A stretch of 64,000 nucleotides of DNA from Crocinitomix catalasitica ATCC 23190 (GTDB lineage Bacteria; Bacteroidota; Bacteroidia; Flavobacteriales_D; Crocinitomicaceae). The position numbers and the translations under genes are program-made. The DNA lies in NCBI RefSeq assembly GCF_000621625.1, contig NZ_JHXV01000001.1, forward strand, positions 62,001 through 126,000, written 5' to 3'. How positions within the stretch are numbered: position 1 is the first letter of the stretch; each line of letters opens with the position of its first letter. The notes under the pieces are model-generated. The model did no database searches, was not told the origin of the DNA, and saw nothing but the letters and a program-made list of their open reading frames with translations. Shown here one piece after another: positions 17,423-26,573 of this stretch.

Positions 17423-18211
17423 ATGGCGAAAGCAACATTTGAAGAGTTATTAGAAGCTGGTGTTCACTTTGGACACTTAAAAAGAAAGTGGAATCCATAT
17501 ATGGCTCCATATATCTTTACTGAGAAAAAAGGTATCCACATTATTGATTTGAATAAAACCATCGCGCATCTAGACCAAGCTTGTGCAGCAATGAAACAAA
17601 TCGCAAAATCAGGAAAGAAAATTCTTTTTGTAGCAACTAAAAAACAAGCTAAGGATATTTTAGAAGCTCAAATTAAACCAACACGTATGCCGTACATCAC
17701 CGAAAGATGGTCGGGTGGTATGTTGACGAACTTCGGAACAATCCGTAAAGCAATTCGTAAAATGTCTTCTATTGATAAAATGGAAGAAGATGGTACAATG
17801 AAAACTTTATCTAAAAGAGAGCGTTTACAAATGTCTCGTACGCGTGCTAAACTTGATAAAAACTACGGTACTATTGCTGATATGACTAGAGTTCCTGCAG
17901 CGGTTTTCGTAATCGATGTATTGAAAGAGCATATCGCAGTTAAAGAAGCTAACAAATTAAATATACCAACATTCGCAATCGTTGATACAAATTCTGATCC
18001 AAGAAATATCGATTTTATTATTCCTGGAAATGATGATGCTACTAAATCAATAGAAGCGATTATGAGTAAAGTTTCTGCAGCTATCATGGAGGGTTTAGAA
18101 GAAAGAAAAACTTCTAGAGATAAAGCTAAAACAGCTAAAGATGCTGCTAAAGAAGCGAAAGATACAAAAGAAACAACAGAAGCTCCAGAAGCAACTGCTG
18201 AAGAAAAATAA
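17423..18211 (+). CDS. rpsB: 30S ribosomal protein S2
   Basis: S2 binds the head-body junction of the small subunit. The 262-aa protein has the standard core (GVHFGHLKRKWNPYMAPYIF, ITERWSGGMLTNF, IPTFAIVDTNSDP) and a long Ala/Lys/Glu-rich C-terminal tail from about residue 228, a lineage-specific extension. It is followed by tsf after 24 nt, as in most bacteria. The upstream gap contains no perfect TAnnTTTG box; the best candidate is ATTGCTTTG near 17337-17345. Confidence 0.98.
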   Translation: MAKATFEELLEAGVHFGHLKRKWNPYMAPYIFTEKKGIHIIDLNKTIAHLDQACAAMKQIAKSGKKILFVATKKQAKDILEAQIKPTRMPYITERWSGGMLTNFGTIRKAIRKMSSIDKMEEDGTMKTLSKRERLQMSRTRAKLDKNYGTIADMTRVPAAVFVIDVLKEHIAVKEANKLNIPTFAIVDTNSDPRNIDFIIPGNDDATKSIEAIMSKVSAAIMEGLEERKTSRDKAKTAKDAAKEAKDTKETTEAPEATAEEK

Positions 18212-18235
18212 TATTAATTAGAAAAGTTTAAAGAA

Positions 18236-19201
18236 ATGAAAATTACTGCTTCACTCGTTAACGAGCTAAGACAAAAAACAGGTGCGGGGATGATGGACTG
18301 CAAAAATGCACTTGTAGAGGCTGAAGGTGATATGCAAAAAGCTATCGACGTACTAAGAAAAAAAGGACAAAGAGTAGCTGAAAAAAGAGCCGATCGCGAT
18401 TCAAGTGAAGGTGCTGCTGTTTCTAAGATTAGTGCTGACGGAACCGTAGGTGTTGCTATCGTTGTTGGTTGTGAAACTGATTTCGTTGGTAAAAACGAAG
18501 GTTTCATTGCTTTGGCTAATAAATTGGCTGATATTGCTATCAACTGTGATACAAAAGAAGAGCTTTTAGGAGCTGATTTTGAAGGTATGACTGTTGCTGA
18601 CAAATTAATCGAACAAACTGGCGTAATTGGTGAGAAAATAGAGATTACTGCATTTGAGAAAATATCTGCTCCTTTTGTTGGAACTTATGTTCACAATAAC
18701 AGAATCGCTGCTTTAGTAGGTCTTTCTGAAAAGATTGACGATGCTGCTGAAGTAGGTAAGGATGTTTCTATGCAAGTGGCTTCTATGGGAGCTACACAAT
18801 TGTCTTATAAAGATTTTGATCCTGCTTTTGTAGCTTCAGAAACTGAAGCTAGAATCGCTGTAATCGAAAAAGAGAATATCGAATTAGGTCGTTTAGGTAA
18901 AACATTGAAAAATGTTCCTGAATTTATTTCTATGTCTCAATTGAATGCGGATGTAATGGCGAAAGCTGAAGCTGAAGCGAAAGCTCAATTGGCTGAAGAA
19001 GGTAAACCTGAGCAAATTTGGGATAAAATCCTTCCAGGTAAAATGGAAAGATTTATTTCTGATAATACAACATTGGACCAAGAGAAATGTTTATTGGATC
19101 AAAAATTCATTAAAGATGAAAAAATGTCTGTTTCTGATTATGTGGTCTCTAAAGGGGCTGGATTGGAAGTGACTGGTTTTAAACGCGTTTCTTTAGGATA
19201 A
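18236..19201 (+). CDS. tsf: elongation factor Ts
   Basis: EF-Ts exchanges GDP for GTP on EF-Tu. The 321-aa protein starts with the UBA-like domain (ITASLVNELRQKTGAGMMDCKNALVEAEGD) and contains the core motif GCETDFVGKNEGF near residues 80-92. It is cotranscribed with rpsB and ends at a strong terminator that separates it from pyrH. Confidence 0.98.
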   Translation: MKITASLVNELRQKTGAGMMDCKNALVEAEGDMQKAIDVLRKKGQRVAEKRADRDSSEGAAVSKISADGTVGVAIVVGCETDFVGKNEGFIALANKLADIAINCDTKEELLGADFEGMTVADKLIEQTGVIGEKIEITAFEKISAPFVGTYVHNNRIAALVGLSEKIDDAAEVGKDVSMQVASMGATQLSYKDFDPAFVASETEARIAVIEKENIELGRLGKTLKNVPEFISMSQLNADVMAKAEAEAKAQLAEEGKPEQIWDKILPGKMERFISDNTTLDQEKCLLDQKFIKDEKMSVSDYVVSKGAGLEVTGFKRVSLG

Positions 19202-19212
19202 ATTATTTAATT

Positions 19213-19245
19213 AAATCCTGACTTTTTTAAGTCAGGATTTTTTTT
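19213..19245 (+). terminator. intrinsic terminator between tsf and pyrH
   Basis: AAATCCTGACTT (19213-19224), loop TTTT, AAGTCAGGATTT (19229-19240) form a perfect 12-bp stem followed by a run of eight T. It ends 16 bases before the pyrH ATG, leaving little room for a separate pyrH promoter. Confidence 0.92.
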
Positions 19246-19261
19246 GCTTAAAATTATAGGA

Positions 19262-19966
19262 ATGTACAAGAGAATATTACTGAAATTAAGTGGTGAGGCC
19301 CTTATGGGTGAAAAGCAATTTGGGATAGATAATAGTCGTTTGGATGCTTATGCTGCAGAAATAAAGGACTTACATGATACCAATGTTGAAATTGCAATTG
19401 TAATCGGTGGTGGAAATATCTTTCGTGGAGTACAGGCTGCTGATGGTGGAATGGATCGAACACAAGGTGACTATATGGGAATGTTGGCAACAATGATCAA
19501 TAGTATGGCACTACAAGCTTCTCTTGAAAAATTAGGTCTATATACACGTCTCGTTTCTGCAATTGAAATGAAAGAAATAGCTGAGCCTTATATTAAAAGA
19601 AGAGCAGTTAGGCATCTTGAAAAAGGTAGAATCGTTATTTTTGGTGCCGGTACAGGGAATCCTTATTTTACAACTGATTCTGCTGCTGCTTTAAGGGCAA
19701 TTGAAATGGATGCGGATGTGATTCTTAAAGGTACTAGAGTCGATGGAATTTACTCTGCCGATCCTGAAAAAGATCCTAATGCCGTTAAATTTGAAAATCT
19801 GACTTTTGATGAAGCCTATAATAAAGGTCTCAATGTGATGGATATGACTGCTTTTACACTCTGTAAAGAAAATGATGTTCCAATTATTGTATTCGATATG
19901 AATACATCAGGAAATCTTAAAAAAGTGGTTGAAGGAGAAAAAATTGGTACTTTAGTAACTGTTTAA
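19262..19966 (+). CDS. pyrH: UMP kinase
   Basis: PyrH phosphorylates UMP to UDP in pyrimidine nucleotide synthesis. The 234-aa hexameric-type kinase has [14 protein letters not shown] at the N-terminus, the nucleotide loop [11 protein letters not shown], and [21 protein letters not shown] use ATG 19262; a TTG at 19244 would start inside the T tract of the terminator and is rejected. frr follows after 12 nt. Confidence 0.97.
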   Translation: MYKRILLKLSGEALMGEKQFGIDNSRLDAYAAEIKDLHDTNVEIAIVIGGGNIFRGVQAADGGMDRTQGDYMGMLATMINSMALQASLEKLGLYTRLVSAIEMKEIAEPYIKRRAVRHLEKGRIVIFGAGTGNPYFTTDSAAALRAIEMDADVILKGTRVDGIYSADPEKDPNAVKFENLTFDEAYNKGLNVMDMTAFTLCKENDVPIIVFDMNTSGNLKKVVEGEKIGTLVTV

Positions 19967-19978
19967 TTTTAATAGAAA

Positions 19979-20542
19979 ATGGAAGAAGAAATTCAAATGC
20001 TTCTCGAAGAAGCTAAAGAAAGTAACAGTAATTCAATTCAACATTTAATTACTAGTCTTGAAAAAATTAGAGCAGGTAAGGCAACTCCGTCTATGCTTGA
20101 CAGCGTTATGGTTGAGGCTTACGGTTCTGTAACACCAATTAATCAGGTTGCCAACGTGAATACAATCGATGCGAGAACAATTACAGTTCAACCTTGGGAT
20201 AAATCTAATTTAGATGCTATCGCTACTGGGATTATTAATTCTAATTTAGGTCTTAATCCTCAGAATAACGGTGAAAGTATATTGATTAACGTGCCAATGC
20301 TTACGGAAGAACGTCGTAGAGATTTAGTGAAGAGCGTAAAGAATGAAGGTGAACTTGCTAAAGTGAGTGTTAGAAATAACAGAAAAGAATCGAATGATTT
20401 TATTAAGAAGTTGAAAGCTGATGGATTGTCTGAGGATAGAATGAAGGGACTTGAAGCAGAAATACAACAATTTACGGATGACAGTATCAAGAAAATAGAT
20501 GCCTTAGTTGATAAGAAAGAAGTTGATATAATGACGATCTAA
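19979..20542 (+). CDS. frr: ribosome recycling factor
   Basis: RRF works with EF-G to split post-termination ribosomes. The 187-aa protein has the three-helix-bundle hallmarks: RAGKATPSMLDSVMVEAYGS near residues 31-50, NVPMLTEERRRDLVKSVK near 103-120, and a C-terminal helix with DDSIKKIDALVDKKE. It is cotranscribed with pyrH and ends at its own terminator. Confidence 0.98.
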   Translation: MEEEIQMLLEEAKESNSNSIQHLITSLEKIRAGKATPSMLDSVMVEAYGSVTPINQVANVNTIDARTITVQPWDKSNLDAIATGIINSNLGLNPQNNGESILINVPMLTEERRRDLVKSVKNEGELAKVSVRNNRKESNDFIKKLKADGLSEDRMKGLEAEIQQFTDDSIKKIDALVDKKEVDIMTI

Positions 20543-20563
20543 TCGTTTTAATATAAAGTACTT

Positions 20564-20597
20564 AAAAGCACTGCGAATTTCGTGGTGCTTTTTTTAT
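20564..20597 (+). terminator. intrinsic terminator of frr
   Basis: AAGCAC (20566-20571) pairs with GTGCTT (20585-20590), with an inner CGAA/TTCG stem, followed by a run of T. Confidence 0.8.
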
Positions 20598-20650
20598 GCC
20601 AAAAAATATAAAACGCTATGATTAATTTAGAATTACGTTAAATAAAGGCA

Positions 20651-20708
20651 TAAAAAAACCTGAAAAGAGCGTACTGATAGTCTAGGTAGCAAGTCTCTTT
20701 TCAGGTTA
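20651..20708 (-). terminator. long-looped terminator after the orphan response regulator
   Basis: On the minus strand AACCTGAAAAGAG (20696-20708) pairs over 13 bp with CTCTTTTCAGGTT (20658-20670), followed by TTTTTTAT. The 25-nt loop is unusually long for a terminator. A second hairpin, GAAAGC/GCTTTC with a T-rich loop, precedes it (20731-20751). The loop contains a 14-nt perfect complement of the early folK mRNA (see findings). Confidence 0.85.
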
Positions 20709-20795
20709 CCGTGCAAGGAAATTAAAACCGAAAGCTAAAAAAATGCTTTCTGTTATAATTAATGACGTGAAGATTTATTAAAAGGTTGTTTATTT

Positions 20796-21473
20796 TTATG
20801 AAAAATATTCGAATTTATATCCAACTCCCCGTAAACTCTTAAAATATTGGGGGTTTTTTGGTTGGTCTTCGAAATATTTTCTGAAATTTAGAATGTAATT
20901 GTCGATGGTTCTGCTCGTTGGGTAACTTTCGGTTCCCCAAACTTCATCTAGAATTTCATTTCTAGAAACTACTTCGTTTTTTTTACTGATCAATAACTTT
21001 AAAAGTTCAATTTCACGTTTTGAAACGGACATGTTTTTACCCTTAGCAATAATTGTATAAGTTTTGAAATTGATCACATTCGATCCAAATTTGAATTCGT
21101 CTTCTATGCCTCTTTCTTTTTTACGTTCAATTAAAATTCCAACGCGCAATAAAAATTCTTCCAAATTAAAAGGTTTTACCAAATAATCATCTGCACCATA
21201 TTTTAATCCCGTAATCCTATCCAAAGATGTCCCTTTCGCGGAAGTGAATAGAATAGGTACAATACTTGTTTTTCGAATTTCTAAGCAAACATCAAATCCG
21301 CTCATTTCCGGAAGCATAACATCGAGAACGACTAAATCATATTTCGAATCGAATTTTTCTAGTGCCTCTTTTCCATTTAACGCAACATCTACATGAAAAC
21401 CTTCTAATTCAAGATTTAATGTGAGTACGTTAACCAAACTCTCTTCGTCTTCTACTAGTAATATCTTTTTCAT
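20796..21473 (-). CDS. OmpR/PhoB-family response regulator (orphan)
   Basis: A 225-aa transcription regulator with an N-terminal receiver domain (1-115; acidic pair Glu8/Asp9, phospho-acceptor Asp51 in LVVLDVMLPE, Lys in DDYLVKPF) and a C-terminal winged-helix DNA-binding domain (130-225, ending in RGVGYKFE). No histidine kinase is encoded beside it, so its sensor is elsewhere. It is divergent from folK. Its transcript has an unusually structured 3' region of about 140 nt. Confidence 0.93.
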   Translation of the reverse strand: MKKILLVEDEESLVNVLTLNLELEGFHVDVALNGKEALEKFDSKYDLVVLDVMLPEMSGFDVCLEIRKTSIVPILFTSAKGTSLDRITGLKYGADDYLVKPFNLEEFLLRVGILIERKKERGIEDEFKFGSNVINFKTYTIIAKGKNMSVSKREIELLKLLISKKNEVVSRNEILDEVWGTESYPTSRTIDNYILNFRKYFEDQPKNPQYFKSLRGVGYKFEYFS

Positions 21474-21547
21474 TTTTTATTCCGAACTTCTCAGCCATAA
21501 AAGTAGTAATTTTACCAGTCTTATAGGATAGTTAAATTGGAAAATCA

Positions 21548-22012
21548 ATGCAGAAAAAGGTATATCTGAGTCTAGGTAGCAATCTAGGTGATAAATCAAA
21601 AAATTTAGAATTGGCTTATCGTCAACTAAGATCTGATGTTGGGACAATTGTTAAAATTTCTAAAATTATTGAAACAGAACCTTGGGGCTATGAATCTGAT
21701 GAGCTTTTTTTTAATGTTGTTATTGAGATGAATACAACACTTTCTCTAGTCCATTTATTTAAAAAGATCAAGGAGATAGAACAACGACTTGGAAGGTCTG
21801 AAAAAATAAGTTCGGCGTACGAAGACCGTATTATTGATATTGATATAATTGACTATAATAGTGAACGTTGGATTGATGATGATTTGATTGTGCCACATGC
21901 TAAAATGCACTTGAGATTATTTGTTTTAATTCCACTTTTTGAGTTGAATGCGAATTGGCAACACCCCGCATTAAATTTGTCGATTAATGAAATGAAAGCT
22001 AAGTTATTATGA
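21548..22012 (+). CDS. folK: 2-amino-4-hydroxy-6-hydroxymethyldihydropteridine diphosphokinase
   Basis: FolK transfers pyrophosphate from ATP to the pterin in folate synthesis. The 154-aa protein starts VYLSLGSNLGDKSKNLELA, contains ETEPWGYESDELFFNVV, and has the ATP-binding segment YEDRIIDIDIIDY followed by LIVPHAKMHLRLFVLIPL. It is divergent from the orphan response regulator. Codons 8-12 (21569-21582) have a perfect 14-nt complement in that regulator's 3' hairpin loop. Confidence 0.96.
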   Translation: MQKKVYLSLGSNLGDKSKNLELAYRQLRSDVGTIVKISKIIETEPWGYESDELFFNVVIEMNTTLSLVHLFKKIKEIEQRLGRSEKISSAYEDRIIDIDIIDYNSERWIDDDLIVPHAKMHLRLFVLIPLFELNANWQHPALNLSINEMKAKLL

Positions 22013-22165
22013 TTGCAATCTGTCGGTAGGTTTTAGTGCTTGGTCGAAAGTTTACTCTTAATTATTATTAAATAACTATTTCCGTTTTTCTACCTCAAAA
22101 AAAATACTTATTATTGCACTGTTTATAGGTAATTTAACGAAAAGGATTTAAAAATCAAAAATAAA

Positions 22166-23851
22166 ATGAAAAAGCAAAGTTATAAAGGATTAGCTGCTAT
22201 TGTTTTTGCAAGTGCTATTTTAACTGGATGTAAGTTAATTGGCGACGTAGAATATGTTGTTCAACAAGACCCAGTTGAAATGCACGGTGACAGCGTGAAA
22301 GTAACAGTTACAGTGAAATTTCCTGAAAAAGGTTTGAACAAAAAAGCGTCGGCCGAAGTAACTCCTAAATTAGGTAACAAGTCGTTTAAAACAATCACTT
22401 TCCAAGGTGAGAAAGCGACAGGTAATGGACAAACTATTGCTTTTAAAGCAGGTGGAACGGTAAATTACTCTGATGTTATTCCTTATTCTCCAGATTTAGA
22501 GCATGCTGATTTAACAGTGACTGGAAAAGTTTCTAAAGGTAAAAAAGAAGAAATTTTTGAGCCTTTCAAAATTGCTGATGGAACAATTGTAACACCTTTA
22601 TTAGTACAAAATGATGATAAAGCACTAGTTGGTGTTGATAATTTTGTTCGTACTACTGAAGAAAACTACAATGCACAAATTAACTATCTTAAAGGTAGAT
22701 CTGAAGTAAGATCTTCTGAAATGAAAGATCAAGATATTAAAGATCTTCAAGCATGGTTAACTATGGCGCAAACAAATCCAAAAGTTGCTCCGAAAAAAAT
22801 GAACTTAATTGCTTATGCATCTCCTGAAGGTGGAGTTGAAAAAAATGCTAGCTTAGCTGGTGATAGAGCAAAATCAGGACAAGAATCTGCTGTGAAAATT
22901 GCAAAGTCTGCTAAGTATGAAACTACTGAGTCTTTCTATGCATTAAAGCCAATTGGACAAGATTGGGAAGGTTTTTCTAAGGCTGTTAAAGCATCTAACT
23001 TAGAAGATAAGAACTTGATCATCCGTATTCTTGAAATGACGAAAGATCCTGTAAAAAGAGAAGAAGAGATTTTGAAATTATCTAAAACTTACAAAGAATT
23101 AGATGAAGAAATTTTACCTTCTTTAAGAAGAACTCAATTGAATGTTGTTTATGACAAAATTGGTTGGTCAGATGTTGAATTAAAAGGTTTGACGAAATCA
23201 AAACCTGATACTTTAAAATTAGAAGAAGTTTTGTTCGCAGCAACTTTATATGATGATTTATCTGAAAAGATGCGTGTTTACAATATCGCATTGAAAAATT
23301 ACCCAGCTGATTGGAGATCTCATAACAATGTTGGATTTGTATACTATATGCAAAACGATTTAGCTAACGCTACAACTCATTTCAATAAGGCAAACGAATT
23401 GAATGAGAATCCTGTTACTTTAAACAACTTAGGAATTATCGCTCGAATCAATGGTGAGAGAGATAAAGCTACTAAATTATTAAAGTCAGCTATGGCTGCA
23501 GGTTCTGAAGTAAAGTATAACTTAGGAATAATTGATATCCAAAATGGTGACTATGCTGAGGCAATTGGTAACTTCGGTGGAGAAACTACTTTCAATAAAG
23601 CATTGGCACAAGTGTTAAATGATGATTTGTCGGGAGCTTTATCTACTATTGATGCTTCAGTTGACGCTGAGTCTGCAATGGGATATTACTTAAAAGCAAT
23701 TATCGGAGCACGTCAGAACAATGTTGATTTGGTTGTAAACAACCTTAAAAGTGCTGTATCTAAAGATCCAGGTTTAAAAGCTAAAGCAGCTAAGGATAGA
23801 GAGTTTATCAAATTATTTGAAAACGCATCTTTCAAGAATGCTGTTCAATAA
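22166..23851 (+). CDS. lipoprotein with OmpA-like segment and TPR repeats
   Basis: A 561-aa lipoprotein (lipobox ILTGC at about residues 18-22). The first part is beta-rich. A central region resembles an OmpA-type peptidoglycan-binding fold, with MNLIAYASPEGGVEKNASLA and DRAKSG (about 212-237). From about residue 385 there are TPR units (DWRSHNNVGFVYYMQNDLAN and VTLNNLGIIARINGERDKA). It is probably a periplasm-facing envelope scaffold tied to peptidoglycan. Related OmpA/TPR lipoproteins are common in Bacteroidota, some linked to T9SS, but nothing here ties this gene to a named component. It is monocistronic with its own terminator. Confidence 0.8.
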   Translation: MKKQSYKGLAAIVFASAILTGCKLIGDVEYVVQQDPVEMHGDSVKVTVTVKFPEKGLNKKASAEVTPKLGNKSFKTITFQGEKATGNGQTIAFKAGGTVNYSDVIPYSPDLEHADLTVTGKVSKGKKEEIFEPFKIADGTIVTPLLVQNDDKALVGVDNFVRTTEENYNAQINYLKGRSEVRSSEMKDQDIKDLQAWLTMAQTNPKVAPKKMNLIAYASPEGGVEKNASLAGDRAKSGQESAVKIAKSAKYETTESFYALKPIGQDWEGFSKAVKASNLEDKNLIIRILEMTKDPVKREEEILKLSKTYKELDEEILPSLRRTQLNVVYDKIGWSDVELKGLTKSKPDTLKLEEVLFAATLYDDLSEKMRVYNIALKNYPADWRSHNNVGFVYYMQNDLANATTHFNKANELNENPVTLNNLGIIARINGERDKATKLLKSAMAAGSEVKYNLGIIDIQNGDYAEAIGNFGGETTFNKALAQVLNDDLSGALSTIDASVDAESAMGYYLKAIIGARQNNVDLVVNNLKSAVSKDPGLKAKAAKDREFIKLFENASFKNAVQ

Positions 23852-23883
23852 GAACTAGAATTACCGAATTACATAATATTATT

Positions 23884-23917
23884 AAAACGCCTTGCTCTCT
23901 GAGTAAGGCGTTTTTTT
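23884..23917 (+). terminator. intrinsic terminator of the OmpA/TPR lipoprotein gene
   Basis: AAAACGCCTT (23884-23893) pairs with AAGGCGTTTT (23905-23914), followed by further T. Confidence 0.9.
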
Positions 23918-23988
23918 GTTTAAATCGTTTATTTTCATTACATTGGTAACTGTCACAAAAGTTATAGCTATGAACTAACCTGCGATCA

Positions 23989-26463
23989 ATGAAAATATTT
24001 CTAATATCAATTTTTCTTTTTTTCTTTGTATTTACTACCAATGCTCAATTTGGACCTTATAATGAGATTGACGGAGAAGCACTTCAGCCTACAGACATTG
24101 TGGTAATTGATTTTGATAGAGATGGTGATGTTGATATTGTTACATTAGGGATGAATAATGTTTTTTGGCTCGAAAATCTTGGCGATGGAAATTATGCTCC
24201 CCCGCAAAATATTGCGAGAACAGGGGATGGTTTCGTTTTCGATGGCGAGCTTGAAGTGTCAGATTTTGATATGGATGGAGATTATGATGTTCTGTTTATT
24301 GCTGACTATTTTACTCAAATTAGATTTGCTGAAAACTTAGGTGATTGTATTTTTGATCTTGCGGCAACAGTCTTCGTTGACGAAAGTTTTAGTTTTAGTT
24401 TTGAGGTCGCGGATATGAACGCTGATGGAAATCCGGATATTATCAATTTAGAATCTGATTTTGTTCATTGGCTTGAGGGAGACGGTTCAGGGGCAATAGC
24501 ATCCGATAATATGATAGTGGATTCCCGAGTATTTAAATATGATCTCCTATTGGTTGATATTGATCTCGATTCGGATTTAGATTTATTGTGGTGCCTCGAA
24601 AGTGATCCGCATCAAATTTTACTTGTTACGAATTTGGGTGGTGGTGTTTTTGATGCGCCAATAATAGTGGCAGAAGGAATGGAAGCTACACCCAGATCTG
24701 TTTGTACTGCCGATATTGATGGAGATGGCGATCTAGATGTGGTTTTCTCTGTTTTTTCTGGTGCTATGTATTGGGCCGAAAATAGTGGTCCTGGTGTTTT
24801 TGAACCGTTTGTTTTGATTTCTGATATTGGAATTGGGAAGGTTGTTATTGCGCCAGGAGATATTGATGTCGATGGTGATGTTGATTTAATTACAACATCA
24901 AATAATGATGATAAGGTATATTTTCATAAAAATGTAGGTGGTGGAATCTTTGAAACGCCATTAATGTTGACTGATGCTGTATCGTCAGCCGATATGATAT
25001 TATTAGCCGATTACGAGGAGGATGGAGATTTAGACATATTTGTAATCGGTAAATATGAAACGATAGGATGGATTGAAAATGGCACTATAAGTCCAACTTA
25101 TGTTGAAGGGCAAGTGTATTATGATGAAAATGAAAATGGAGTGAAGGATGGTCTAGAACGAGGGATTCCTAGGAATATGATCGTTTCTGATCCTGTTGGA
25201 ACGGAATCTGCAACTTTAGATTCTGGTTATTATGTGATGAATTTTTTAGGCTTACCAGACGGTGATTATGAAGTGGTTCCTGAAATGCCCCTTTGGCGAA
25301 TAACTTCGGCTGTTGATGCCTATGATGTAACCTTGCCTGGCGATTTTGAGTTCTTGGATACTTTTGATTTTGGTATGGTGCCAAACGTTTTAATAGATAG
25401 CATTAGAACAGATTTGACCGGTAGTTATAGAGCGCGTTGTCATGATACAATTGGGGTTTGGCTGAGTACAGCAAATCTAGGAACTTCATTCCCTTCTGGT
25501 ATAATGCATCTCGAATTGGACGATAGTTTGGATTATGTTTCAGCTGATATTGTTCCTGACTCTATTGTAGGACAAAATTTGTATTGGTCATTTGATGATT
25601 TGTATTTCTACGAAGTAATGACATTTCAAGTCTTTCTTGGAACGCCATACGGTGAAGGGGGAGACGTTTCTAGTGTATTGACTACTTCAATTATAGAAGA
25701 TGATGCAATTGTATTCAGTGTATCTGCTGAATTGACACAACCAATTATATGTGCTTACGATCCCAATGATAAAACACCGAACCCAATGGGTGAAGGGCCT
25801 GAAGGTGGAATTCCAGCTAGCACGGATTGGATAGAATATACCGTGCGTTTTCAGAATACAGGAACAGATTATGCAGAGGATGTAATTATCAGAGATCAAT
25901 TGGATGATAATTTGATATGGACAAGTATACAACCGCTATTTAGCAGTCATGATATGGAATTTGAATTTGATCCTTCGGGTGAAGTAGCTTTTGTTTTTAA
26001 TGATATCATGTTACTGGATAGCAATACAAACGAATTGGAAAGTCATGGTTTTGTGAAGTATCGCGTTCGAATGAAACCGGATTTAGCCATTGGAGAAACG
26101 ATTGAAAATACGGCATATATTTATTTTGATTTTAACGAAGCTGTTATAACCAATACTGCGTTAAATACAATTGTTGAACCAAAGGGACTTGGAATAGATT
26201 CTGATGGAAATGAAACGGAATTAATCGTTTATCCAAATCCTACAAGTGGTATCGTAAATATTCGTTTAAGCGGTGAGCAACCAGATGGTTATTCTGTGAG
26301 TGTGATCAATCTAATGGGGCAAGAGGTCTATAAGCAGAACAATGTTAATGGAGATATGCTGAGTATTGAAACGAATTCGTTCGAAGCAGGTGTTTACATT
26401 ATTAGTGTGGCTTATGGAGAGGATCAATCATTGTTACATGCTACTAAATTAATCGTGGAGTAG
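23989..26463 (+). CDS. secreted VCBS/FG-GAP repeat protein with T9SS type A sorting domain
   Basis: An 824-aa surface or secreted protein. A signal peptide (about 1-20, ending TTNAQ) precedes seven or so FG-GAP/VCBS-like units to about residue 365, each with a Ca-binding D-x-D-x-D-G-D core such as DFDRDGDVDIVTLG and DIDGDGDLDVVFSV, predicting a beta-propeller. A SdrD-like B segment (GQVYYDENENGVKDG) follows, then a domain with DPNDKTPNP and WIEYTVRFQNTG. The T9SS type A sorting domain starts at VYPNPTSGIVNI about 80 residues from the end. Ligand unknown. Confidence 0.9.
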   Translation: MKIFLISIFLFFFVFTTNAQFGPYNEIDGEALQPTDIVVIDFDRDGDVDIVTLGMNNVFWLENLGDGNYAPPQNIARTGDGFVFDGELEVSDFDMDGDYDVLFIADYFTQIRFAENLGDCIFDLAATVFVDESFSFSFEVADMNADGNPDIINLESDFVHWLEGDGSGAIASDNMIVDSRVFKYDLLLVDIDLDSDLDLLWCLESDPHQILLVTNLGGGVFDAPIIVAEGMEATPRSVCTADIDGDGDLDVVFSVFSGAMYWAENSGPGVFEPFVLISDIGIGKVVIAPGDIDVDGDVDLITTSNNDDKVYFHKNVGGGIFETPLMLTDAVSSADMILLADYEEDGDLDIFVIGKYETIGWIENGTISPTYVEGQVYYDENENGVKDGLERGIPRNMIVSDPVGTESATLDSGYYVMNFLGLPDGDYEVVPEMPLWRITSAVDAYDVTLPGDFEFLDTFDFGMVPNVLIDSIRTDLTGSYRARCHDTIGVWLSTANLGTSFPSGIMHLELDDSLDYVSADIVPDSIVGQNLYWSFDDLYFYEVMTFQVFLGTPYGEGGDVSSVLTTSIIEDDAIVFSVSAELTQPIICAYDPNDKTPNPMGEGPEGGIPASTDWIEYTVRFQNTGTDYAEDVIIRDQLDDNLIWTSIQPLFSSHDMEFEFDPSGEVAFVFNDIMLLDSNTNELESHGFVKYRVRMKPDLAIGETIENTAYIYFDFNEAVITNTALNTIVEPKGLGIDSDGNETELIVYPNPTSGIVNIRLSGEQPDGYSVSVINLMGQEVYKQNNVNGDMLSIETNSFEAGVYIISVAYGEDQSLLHATKLIVE

Positions 26464-26500
26464 GATTAATGTTTTACTAAAAGGTTAATTACAAATATTT

Positions 26501-26536
26501 AAAACGTCTTCCTTATATTAGGAAGGCGTTTTTTTA
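26501..26536 (+). terminator. intrinsic terminator after the VCBS protein gene
   Basis: AAAACGTCTTCCT (26501-26513) pairs with AGGAAGGCGTTTT (26520-26532) with one G-T pair, loop TATATT, then T. Confidence 0.88.
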
Positions 26537-26573
26537 ATTTAATACTGATTTATAGGTATGTTAATAAGGCGAA

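Noticed and set aside
18214-18603. Open frame antisense to tsf
   Set aside because: It is the complement of highly conserved EF-Ts codons, with low-complexity Ser/Ala sequence and no family features.
19244-19264. TTG start for pyrH at 19244
   Set aside because: It lies in the T tract of the tsf terminator; the ATG at 19262 gives the normal UMP kinase N-terminus.
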